Below, one piece after another: positions 1 to 5,982 of a DNA stretch of 13,073 nt (positions within the stretch are counted from its first letter, which is position 1; the number at the start of each line of letters is the position of its first letter). This DNA comes from CAYOVG01 sp964407285 (GTDB lineage Bacteria > Desulfobacterota > Syntrophobacteria > Syntrophobacterales > Syntrophobacteraceae), in the NCBI GenBank assembly GCA_964407285.1, contig CAYOVG010000191.1, positions 1-13,073 of the forward strand, in the 5' to 3' direction. Position numbers and translations under genes: made by a program. Below the pieces are notes generated by a model, which was not told the origin of the DNA, did no database searches, and was given only the letters and a program-made list of their open reading frames with translations.

Positions 1-315
1 GTGTTCAGGCATGTTGCGCGCCTCTCGTACGTGCCCGGCCCGGTAGATCTCCTCGTCACGGGCGTCGTGGAACACAGCGTTTTGCGTAAGGAAAAGCGCT
101 TCCGCTTCCCCCAAGGAAACGGCGGCGACGTCCTGGTCCGCGCCCGCGCCGCCGGGCCGGGCCTCGCCGACGGCCGACGGCGGTTTCGCCACGAGAGGAA
201 GCCCATCCGGGCGCAGGCCGTTCACCAGGAGACCGGCCAGCAACGACAGCGCTACGAGAGAGACGACCTGTCGGCTCATCCTGAACCACAATCGATCCCG
301 CACGCCCGCCGTCAT
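1..315 (-). CDS. Rhodanese-like domain protein with N-terminal membrane anchor (C-terminus cut by window edge)
   Basis: This open frame has 105 codons and no stop before the left edge, so the C-terminus is missing. It starts at the ATG at 313-315, with an in-frame TAA three codons upstream and GGAG-type Shine-Dalgarno sequence just before it. Residues about 14-34 (RQVVSLVALSLLAGLLVNGL) form one hydrophobic segment after a basic start, which suggests a signal anchor or signal peptide. A Gly/Ala/Pro-rich linker follows. From about residue 68 the sequence VSLGEAEALF, FHDARDEEIYRAGHVREARN matches the N-terminal half of a rhodanese fold: the D-x-R-x-x-x-x-Y-x-x-G-H signature. The active-site Cys loop lies outside the window, so activity cannot be judged. 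Rhodanese domains handle sulfane sulfur or act as non-catalytic binding modules. It lies 83 bp after ahbD on the same strand and is probably the last visible gene of the heme operon. A link to heme chemistry is only inferred. Confidence 0.8.
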   Translation of the reverse strand, partial: MTAGVRDRLWFRMSRQVVSLVALSLLAGLLVNGLRPDGLPLVAKPPSAVGEARPGGAGADQDVAAVSLGEAEALFLTQNAVFHDARDEEIYRAGHVREARNMPEH

Positions 316-398
316 GATCTCTTACTCCATCTCCCACCCCGTCGGAGCATAATTCCCGACACCTCCGCGCATCTTCCAGAACAACCAAATAAACAACA

Positions 399-1607
399 TC
401 AATCCCGGCCGCGGCGCTTTCCCGAACCCGGCTCGTAGAGGCAAAGCGGCTCCTCGGCCAGGTAGTTCCCCGTGCTCTCGTACGCGCGAGCCCGACACCC
501 CCCGCATACCCGCACGTACTCGCACTTACCGCACTTGCCTTCGAACTTGCCGTAATCCCTGAGATTCCTGAACACGGGCGAATTTTCCCAAATCTCGCCG
601 AAGGTTTTTTCCCTGATGTTCCCGCAGTCCAGTTCGAGGTAGCCGCACGGCTGAACCTGTCCCACGTGGGAGACGAAGCAAAACGCCGTCCCTCCAAGAC
701 ATCCGCGCGTAACCGCATCCAGGCCGAAGGTGTTGAAGTCCACCTTCCGCCCCTCCGCATGCGCTCTCTGTCGCAGTATGCGGTAGTAATGGGGAGCGCA
801 GGTCGCTTTCAACTGGAGGGGGACCTGGTCCTTCCGTTCGTAAAACCAGTGGAGGGTTTCCTCGTACTGAGCGGCGGTTATGGCCTGCTCCGCCAGGTCC
901 TTCCCTCTCCCCGTCGGAACGAGGAGGAAGATATGGTGAGCGACCGCCCCCAGGGAAACGGCCAGTTCCTGAATGGCAGGGACCTCATGCAGGTTGTGCC
1001 GCGTGATGGTCGTGTTTATCTGAAATTCCAGTCCCTCGTCCCGCGCATGGCCGAGCCCCCGGAGCGCTCCATCGAACGCCCCTTCCACCTGGCGGAACGC
1101 GTCGTGGGAAGCCGCGGTGGAGCCGTCCAGGCTGACGCTGATGCGCTGTATCCCCGATTCGATCATCCGGCGCGCCAGATCGCGGGTAAGGAGCGTCCCG
1201 TTCACCGCCATGGTCATCCGGAAGCCCTTATCATTCCCGTAGGCCGCGATGTCGAAGATATCCGGCCGCAAGAGCGGCTCTCCGCCCGTTAGGATCATGA
1301 TGGGCCGGGCGACTTCCGCCACCTGGTCCATGAACCGGCAGCATTCCCGCGTGGTCAGTTCGTTTTCGTAAGGGTGGTCCTGCGCGGCGGCCCGACAGTG
1401 GATACAGGCAAGATTGCAACTCCGCGTGACTTCCCAGGCTACGAGGCGCAGGTTGGAGCCCGCATCCGCTCCCTGCGGACGGGAACGCGCCTCGGGGTGA
1501 GGACGTCCGGGATGGCCGCCTTGCCCGTGCTCGCGCCCATGGCCGTGGCCGGTCCCGGCCCCGTGCGGCTTCCCGTGAGAGTGAGATTCAGTGTGTTTCT
1601 TTTCCAT
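399..1607 (-). CDS. ahbD: Radical SAM heme synthase AhbD (Fe-coproporphyrin III oxidative decarboxylase)
   Basis: AhbD catalyses the last step of the siroheme-dependent heme pathway: oxidative decarboxylation of two propionates of Fe-coproporphyrin III to give heme b. It is a 402-residue cytosolic Fe-S enzyme. The radical SAM cluster motif is C64-x3-C68-x2-C71, followed by the SAM-binding GGEP loop (ILTGGEPLLRPD). The C-terminal auxiliary-cluster (SPASM/Twitch) region contains Cys303, 310, 321, 328, 359, 362, 368, 371 and 389, including CGKCEYVRVCGGC. The CLGGTAFCFVSHVGQVQPCG block is typical of AhbD rather than NirJ or AhbC. The first ~40 residues are unusual: nine His among residues 5-37 in HGHGREHGQGGH-like sequence, low complexity, ahead of the catalytic domain. 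It lies 21 bp after hemB, and the GGAG ~11 nt before the ATG is a modest ribosome site. AhbD identity rests on motifs plus the ahbC-hemB context; another SPASM protein is the alternative. Confidence 0.88.
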   Translation of the reverse strand: MEKKHTESHSHGKPHGAGTGHGHGREHGQGGHPGRPHPEARSRPQGADAGSNLRLVAWEVTRSCNLACIHCRAAAQDHPYENELTTRECCRFMDQVAEVARPIMILTGGEPLLRPDIFDIAAYGNDKGFRMTMAVNGTLLTRDLARRMIESGIQRISVSLDGSTAASHDAFRQVEGAFDGALRGLGHARDEGLEFQINTTITRHNLHEVPAIQELAVSLGAVAHHIFLLVPTGRGKDLAEQAITAAQYEETLHWFYERKDQVPLQLKATCAPHYYRILRQRAHAEGRKVDFNTFGLDAVTRGCLGGTAFCFVSHVGQVQPCGYLELDCGNIREKTFGEIWENSPVFRNLRDYGKFEGKCGKCEYVRVCGGCRARAYESTGNYLAEEPLCLYEPGSGKRRGRD

Positions 1608-1628
1608 GCTTCGTTCCGCTCCGGGTCC

Positions 1629-2603
1629 CTACGATTGGAGCATCCGCGCCACGTCCTTGGCGAAGTAGGTCAGGATGAAGTCGGCTCCCGCGCGGCGTAT
1701 GGCCGTCATGGTCTCCATGACGATGCGCGGTTCGTCCAGCCACCCCTGGGCCGCGGCCGCCTTGATCATGGCGTATTCGCCGCTCACGTTGTAAGCCGCG
1801 ACCGGCCGCTCGAACTCGTCCTTGACCCTGCGAATGATGTCCAGGTACGCCAGGGCCGGCTTCACCATCACGATGTCCGCTCCCTCCCCGATGTCCAGGT
1901 CCACCTCGCGAAGCGCTTCCTCCGCATTGGCGATATCCATCTGGTAGCTGCGCCTGTCGCCGAACTTCGGGGCCGAATCGGCGGCATCGCGGAACGGACC
2001 GTAGAAGCCGGAACAGTACTTGGCCGCATAGGACAGGATCGCAACGTTGGAGAAGCCGTTCTCGTCCAGCGCGCCCCGGATGGCCCCTACCCGCCCGTCC
2101 ATCATATCGGACGGGGCGACGATATCCGCTCCCGCGCGGGCGTGAGACAGGGCGGCTTCCGCAAGCACGTCCAGCGTGGCGTCGTTGTCGACGTCCTGGC
2201 CGCGCAGGATGCCGCAGTGCCCATGGTCGGTGTATTCGCAGAGGCACACGTCCGTGATGACCACGAGGTCGGGGTACCATTCCTTGATGACCCTCACCGC
2301 CTTCTGCACTACTCCGTCCCTGGACCATGCCTCGCTTCCCCGCGCGTCCTTCTGGTGCGGCAGGCCGAACAGCAGTATGCCCGGTATGTTCAACGCGGCG
2401 ACGGTTTTGATCTCTTCGAGCAATTCATCGATGGAGAACTGAAAGACCCCCGGCATGGACGCGATGGGGTTCTTCATTCCGTTTCCGGGCATGACGAACA
2501 GCGGGTAGATCAGGTGATCGACTGTGAGAATGGTTTCACGAACGAGCCTGCGCAGATTTTCCGTGCGCCGAAACCGCCTCGGCCGGTATATCGGGAACTC
2601 CAT
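1629..2603 (-). CDS. hemB: Porphobilinogen synthase (delta-aminolevulinic acid dehydratase)
   Basis: HemB condenses two 5-aminolevulinate molecules to porphobilinogen, the first common tetrapyrrole step, in the cytosol as a homo-octamer. The 324-residue length is normal for the family. The two Schiff-base lysines are visible: K195 in LSYAAKYCSGFYGPFR and K248 in VMVKPALAYLD. APSDMMDGRV (163-172) is a family hallmark. Residues D118-V-C120-L-C122 and C130 supply the three-Cys site of zinc-dependent enzymes, rather than the Asp-rich metal site of the Mg-only class. The Arg-rich N-terminus (YRPRRFRRTENLRRLVRET) is the usual arm for oligomer contacts. The ATG has an upstream GAGGAGCAAGGA Shine-Dalgarno stretch. 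It sits 30 bp after ahbC and 21 bp before ahbD, so the three are probably co-transcribed, placing an early pathway enzyme between the two terminal radical SAM enzymes. Confidence 0.97.
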   Translation of the reverse strand: MEFPIYRPRRFRRTENLRRLVRETILTVDHLIYPLFVMPGNGMKNPIASMPGVFQFSIDELLEEIKTVAALNIPGILLFGLPHQKDARGSEAWSRDGVVQKAVRVIKEWYPDLVVITDVCLCEYTDHGHCGILRGQDVDNDATLDVLAEAALSHARAGADIVAPSDMMDGRVGAIRGALDENGFSNVAILSYAAKYCSGFYGPFRDAADSAPKFGDRRSYQMDIANAEEALREVDLDIGEGADIVMVKPALAYLDIIRRVKDEFERPVAAYNVSGEYAMIKAAAAQGWLDEPRIVMETMTAIRRAGADFILTYFAKDVARMLQS

Positions 2604-2633
2604 AGTCCTTGCTCCTCTTCATTTCAGCGCTGT

Positions 2634-3815
2634 TTATTTCGCTATTTCATCGTCGGTCAGGTAGCAGGCGGGATCGGGAGCCCACAGGTCACCCGCGGCG
2701 GCTTCCGCCCTTACCCGGAAGTTGCCTCCGCATACATCCAGCCACCGGCATGTGGCGCATCTTCCCCCCACATGGAGTTTCTTTTCCTTCAATTTCCGCA
2801 GGAGAGGGTCGGAGAGGTCCGTCCATATCCGGCTGAAAGGCATCCGGCGCACGTTTCCGAACGAATGATGGCGCCAGAACTGGTCGGCGTGCACGCTGCC
2901 GTCCCAACTGACGCACCCGATGCCGCGCCCCGAATTGTTGCCCTCGTTCATCTCGAGCAACTCCAGGACCTCGGCCGCCCTGGGCGACCCCTCCCGCAGC
3001 AGGCGCAGGTAGAGGTACGGGCCGTCCGCATGGTTATCGACCGTGAGGACCTCCTTGGGTTTCCCGCGCTCGTGCAGGTCCCGCGTGCGGTCGATGATGA
3101 GATCCACCGCCGCCCGCGTCTCCTCATGGGAGAGGTCCTCCTTCATCAGCTTGCTTCCGCGGCCCGCATAGACCAGGTGATAGAAGCAGACCCTCGGAAT
3201 GTCCCGCTCTTCGAGCAGGTCGAAGATGCGGGGGATTTCCCCGGCGTTGAGGCGGTTCATGGTGAAGCGCAGTCCGACCTTTATACCGGCTTCCCGGCAT
3301 GAGGCGATGCCCGTCATGGCCTGTTCGAAAGCGCCCCTGACGCCCCGGAACCGGTCGTTGACCTCGGCCATCCCGTCCAGGCTGATGCCCACGTAGGATA
3401 GGCCGATATCCTTGAGTTCCCTCGCCACGGACGGGGTAATGAGCGTCCCGTTGGTGGATATGACGGCGCGCATTCCCTTCCCGACGGCGTAGGCGGCCAG
3501 TTCCGTCAGGTCCGGCCTCATGAGCGGTTCGCCGCCGGAGAAGAGAATGACCGGGCTGCCGAACTCCGCCAGGTCGTCCAGCAGGGCCTTCCCTTCCTGC
3601 GTCGTCAGTTCATCGGGAAAGGCTTCGTCCCTGGCGTGAGCGTAACAATGGACGCACTTCAGATTGCACCGCCGCGTGACGTTCCACACCACCACCGGTT
3701 TTTTGTCCGCGGAAAACTGCAGGAGGTGGGAGGGCAGATGTTTGCTGTGCCTCCCGTAGCGCAAGGCGTCGGAAGGTTCCACAGTGCCGCAATAGAGCTT
3801 CGAAATACCGATCAT
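2634..3815 (-). CDS. ahbC: Radical SAM 12,18-didecarboxysiroheme deacetylase AhbC
   Basis: AhbC removes the two acetate side chains of 12,18-didecarboxysiroheme to make Fe-coproporphyrin III, the substrate of AhbD. The 393-residue protein has a short N-terminal region, then the radical SAM motif C50-x3-C54-x2-C57 (TRRCNLKCVHCYAHA), a GGEP loop (ILFSGGEPLMRPD), STNGTLI and ISLDG strands. The late block GNNSGRGIGCVSWDGSVHADQFW followed by FGNVRRMPFSRIW is shared with the NirJ/AhbC group. Auxiliary-cluster candidates are C301, C353, C356, C362 and C384. It begins with ATG behind an AAGGAAAG ribosome site, 46 bp after the ClpX-like gene, and ends 30 bp before hemB. NirJ (heme d1 synthesis) is the nearest alternative. 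The adjacent ahbD, and the absence of other nir genes here, favour AhbC. Confidence 0.88.
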   Translation of the reverse strand: MIGISKLYCGTVEPSDALRYGRHSKHLPSHLLQFSADKKPVVVWNVTRRCNLKCVHCYAHARDEAFPDELTTQEGKALLDDLAEFGSPVILFSGGEPLMRPDLTELAAYAVGKGMRAVISTNGTLITPSVARELKDIGLSYVGISLDGMAEVNDRFRGVRGAFEQAMTGIASCREAGIKVGLRFTMNRLNAGEIPRIFDLLEERDIPRVCFYHLVYAGRGSKLMKEDLSHEETRAAVDLIIDRTRDLHERGKPKEVLTVDNHADGPYLYLRLLREGSPRAAEVLELLEMNEGNNSGRGIGCVSWDGSVHADQFWRHHSFGNVRRMPFSRIWTDLSDPLLRKLKEKKLHVGGRCATCRWLDVCGGNFRVRAEAAAGDLWAPDPACYLTDDEIAK

Positions 3816-3861
3816 GCTTCTTTCCTTCTGTCCTCCCGAATCTCCAGGAAAAACATGGATG

Positions 3862-5646
3862 CTACGCTTCTCTTTTCATCTCGGCGTTCAACGGATACTG
3901 GCGGTAAGCCTCCCGGATCAGCTCGTCCAGGAACAGGTCGGGATGCTCCACCGCCTTCCTGGGCAGAATGAACTGATTCTGTCCGCTCCGCTCCGATATC
4001 AGCTTGAACCCGTAGTCGTAATCCCGCGAAATCCTCTGGCAGATCACGGCCGCCGTCTGATCGTTCTTGAGGGCCTGGCCGATGATTTCGTCCATGGCTT
4101 CTTCGTCGAAATGAATCCTGAAGCCATGCCTGTCATGAAAATCGGCCTCGAAGACCCTCACCTGGTTGTACAGCAGGACCACATCGTCGAATACGGAGTC
4201 CACCGGGGCGCCCGTCATGAGATGGTGTTCGACGATGAACTCCACGCGCTTCCGGTTGAAAACAAGAGGGTAGTTCTCGATGAAGCGCTTCTTCGCCCTC
4301 TTGATTTCCTCCAGCACGTGGTTCTTCTCCAGGTGGAGAATCCGTTCGTAGGCTTCCATCAGCACGGGGTCGTCCGGGTCGTTCAAAATGCGGCTCAGCT
4401 CCCCTTCGGGATCGCGAACCACATCATTCGTCACCACCAGGAAGCGTATGCTGGTAGACGGCAGCTTCTTCTCGTACGAGAGCAGGACCCTCTCGACAAC
4501 GCTCACCAGTCCGCGGGCTCCCGTCTTCTCTTCGGCCGCCATTTCCGCCATGGCCCGCAACGCATCGTCCTCGAAGTGAATGTCTACGCCATAGCACCTG
4601 AAATCCTCCTTCTTTCCCAGAATGACGGGATTGTTGGGGTTTTTGAGGATGCTATAGAGATCTTCCACTTCCAGGGGTTCCAGGACCGCAGCCACGGGAA
4701 GCCGCCCGATGAATTCGCTCTCGAAACCGTACGAGATCAAATCCTCGGCCTTCACCCGCTTGAGGAACGTGAATTCATTCCCCTTGCTCTGCAGCGACGC
4801 CCCGAAACCGATCCCCTGCTTCTGGAGGCGGTTCTTCACGATGGACGCCAGGTCGTTGAACGCGCCGCTCACGATGAACAGGATGTTTCGCGTGTTGACG
4901 GTGCGCTTCTCGCGCTTCCCGGTCTTGCGGTAATGCTCGATGGCCTGGATCTGGGATACCGGATCGTGAGGCACCTTGAGGTCCACTTCCGTGTCTTCCA
5001 TCGGCTTGAGCAGAGCACGCTGAACGCCCGTCCTCGACACATCGGGGCCGTACGCATGGTGGCTCGACGCGATCTTGTCGATTTCGTCGATATAGATTAT
5101 CCCGTGCTCCGCCAGTTCGATATCATCGTCGGCCTGAGTCACCAGGTCCCTCACCAGGTCTTCCACATCACCGCCCACATAGCCGGTTTCGCTGAACTTC
5201 GTGGCGTCGCCTTTGACGAAAGGCACTCCCAGCTTCTGCGCGATGAGCTTTATCAGGTAGGTTTTCCCCACGCCGGTGGGTCCGATCAGAATGATATTGC
5301 TCTTGATCCGCCCGACCATCTGCGAGTCCTTGCCCTGGCCTCTGCGTTTCTGCAGATTTATGCGATTGTAGTGCGTGGCTATCTTAGTGGCCAGTATGGC
5401 CTTGGCTTCGTCCTGTTTGATTACGTACTGGTCCAGGTAAGCCTCGAGTTCCTCGGGTTTCATATTGAACTTGATCTGATTCACACCCTTCTTTTTGTCG
5501 TCCGAAAGTTCGTCCGTTTCTCTAGCTTGAGGCATCATCATGGGAGAAATAACCTTTATACGAGCGCCGTATTTCTTTGAAAGGTAATCGCTCAATTCTT
5601 TTTCCAAATCTTCCTGATCGGGAATTTTGTGAGATTCATCAGACAT
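3862..5646 (-). CDS. Non-canonical ClpX-like AAA+ unfoldase, no zinc-binding domain, long C-terminal extension
   Basis: The 594-residue ATPase is clearly ClpX-related but about 170 residues longer than ordinary ClpX. The N-terminal Cys4 zinc-binding domain is absent; instead there is a charged ~60-residue start. Seen directly: EAYLDQYVIKQDEAK helix (68-82), Walker A GPTGVGKT (122-129), pore-1 loop GYVG (155-158), Walker B IIYIDE (183-188), sensor 1 NILFIVSGAF (254-263), ClpP-docking-type GIGFGA (278-283), GFESEFIGRLP (307-317) with the Arg finger region, and sensor 2 TGARGL (375-380). The RKH pore-loop segment is replaced by a different sequence (~210-253) without RKH. Residues ~411-594 are an extension rich in charged helices. 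Within it GFRIHFDEEAMDEIIGQA (508-525) resembles the protein's own small-domain start at 353-370. It is the first gene after the promoter and shares an operon with ahbC-hemB-ahbD. Substrates and partner protease are unknown. Confidence 0.9.
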   Translation of the reverse strand: MSDESHKIPDQEDLEKELSDYLSKKYGARIKVISPMMMPQARETDELSDDKKKGVNQIKFNMKPEELEAYLDQYVIKQDEAKAILATKIATHYNRINLQKRRGQGKDSQMVGRIKSNIILIGPTGVGKTYLIKLIAQKLGVPFVKGDATKFSETGYVGGDVEDLVRDLVTQADDDIELAEHGIIYIDEIDKIASSHHAYGPDVSRTGVQRALLKPMEDTEVDLKVPHDPVSQIQAIEHYRKTGKREKRTVNTRNILFIVSGAFNDLASIVKNRLQKQGIGFGASLQSKGNEFTFLKRVKAEDLISYGFESEFIGRLPVAAVLEPLEVEDLYSILKNPNNPVILGKKEDFRCYGVDIHFEDDALRAMAEMAAEEKTGARGLVSVVERVLLSYEKKLPSTSIRFLVVTNDVVRDPEGELSRILNDPDDPVLMEAYERILHLEKNHVLEEIKRAKKRFIENYPLVFNRKRVEFIVEHHLMTGAPVDSVFDDVVLLYNQVRVFEADFHDRHGFRIHFDEEAMDEIIGQALKNDQTAAVICQRISRDYDYGFKLISERSGQNQFILPRKAVEHPDLFLDELIREAYRQYPLNAEMKREA

Positions 5647-5653
5647 GGAAATA

Positions 5654-5659
5654 CCCCTT
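5654..5659 (-). promoter_or_regulatory. Ribosome binding site of the ClpX-like gene
   Basis: AAGGGG lies seven bases before the ATG at 5644-5646 on the minus strand. It supports the annotated start of the 594-residue protein. Confidence 0.7.
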
Positions 5660-5665
5660 CAATTC

Positions 5666-5680
5666 AACGCGTAACACGTT
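5666..5680. promoter_or_regulatory. Imperfect palindrome in the leader of the ClpX-heme operon
   Basis: AACGCGTAACACGTT is a 15-bp near-palindrome: seven-base arms with one mismatched pair around a central A. It lies between the predicted transcription start (~5706) and the ribosome site. The location would suit an operator or a small leader hairpin, but the match is short and no known regulator is recognised. Confidence 0.25.
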
Positions 5681-5712
5681 AGAAATCTAATCATCAGGCG
5701 CAACGTCGCCTT

Positions 5713-5741
5713 ACTATAAACGCTTCATGTCTTATTTTCAA
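5713..5741 (-). promoter_or_regulatory. Sigma-70-type promoter of the ClpX-like/heme operon
   Basis: On the minus strand TTGAAA (5736-5741) is separated by exactly 17 bp from TATAGT (5713-5718). Each hexamer matches the consensus at five of six positions. The predicted start near 5706 gives a leader of about 60 nt. It is the only strong promoter seen upstream of the five-gene minus-strand block. Confidence 0.65.
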
Positions 5742-5829
5742 GCAACCCCCGCGGTTCGCTCTCCTCCCCGATCGTCGATCGGCCGGGACGGATGGTCCGT
5801 CCCCGATTGCGAAGCCCCCGGAGGTTGCT
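5741..5829. other. Structured 89-bp element: outer inverted repeat enclosing two perfect hairpins
   Basis: Outer arms AGCAACC (5741-5747) and GGTTGCT (5823-5829) are perfect complements. The pairing continues inward through CCG/CGG (5749-5751 with 5819-5821), GG/CC (5753-5754 with 5815-5816) and TTCGC/GCGAA (5755-5759 with 5809-5813), with small mismatches and one bulged G. Inside are two perfect stem-loops: CCGATC-GTC-GATCGG (5768-5782) and GGGACGGA-TGG-TCCGTCCC (5785-5803). The whole can fold as a three-way junction. No T run follows on either strand, so it is not a simple terminator. It sits between the two divergent promoters, so neither of those transcripts would include it. It could be a cruciform, a small repeat element or an independent small RNA. 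Confidence 0.5.
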
Positions 5830-5876
5830 AAAAGAAATCCCGTGTGTTACAAGTCAGCCGTATCCAGAGGGCCGCC

Positions 5877-5904
5877 TTGGTTTCTTCTTTTGATATCCTA
5901 AAAT
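5877..5904 (+). promoter_or_regulatory. Candidate promoter for leuS
   Basis: TTGGTT (5877-5882), a 16-bp spacer and TAAAAT (5899-5904) lie about 80 bp before the leuS start. A second AT-rich stretch, ATAATATTATAAAT (5941-5954), gives alternative -10 sequences but no good -35 at the right distance. The leuS ribosome site AAGGTGG is at 5973-5979. Confidence 0.35.
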
Positions 5905-5982
5905 ATAAGACTCTCTGGCAGGTCGTGTCATTCCAACTTCATAATATTATAAATGATTTCGAACTAATGGAAAAGGTGGCGC

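Noticed and set aside
56..760. 234-codon minus-strand frame across the ahbD 3' end and the rhodanese gene
   Set aside because: It is out of frame with both, Arg/Gly-rich low complexity, while the rhodanese motif appears in the frame starting at 315.
1374..3302. Very long plus-strand open frame (642 codons) opposite ahbD, hemB and ahbC
   Set aside because: It runs antisense through three genes with complete catalytic motifs on the other strand and shows no recognisable domain. It is a GC-rich shadow frame.
3814..5580. 588-codon plus-strand open frame opposite the ClpX-like gene
   Set aside because: It is the antisense shadow of an AAA+ gene with intact Walker motifs, and has no ribosome site or domain.
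5830..5982. Possible T-box riboswitch before leuS (GGTGGC near the start codon)
   Set aside because: There is no antiterminator/terminator pair, no full T-box consensus and no specifier stem. The GGTGG is simply the ribosome site.
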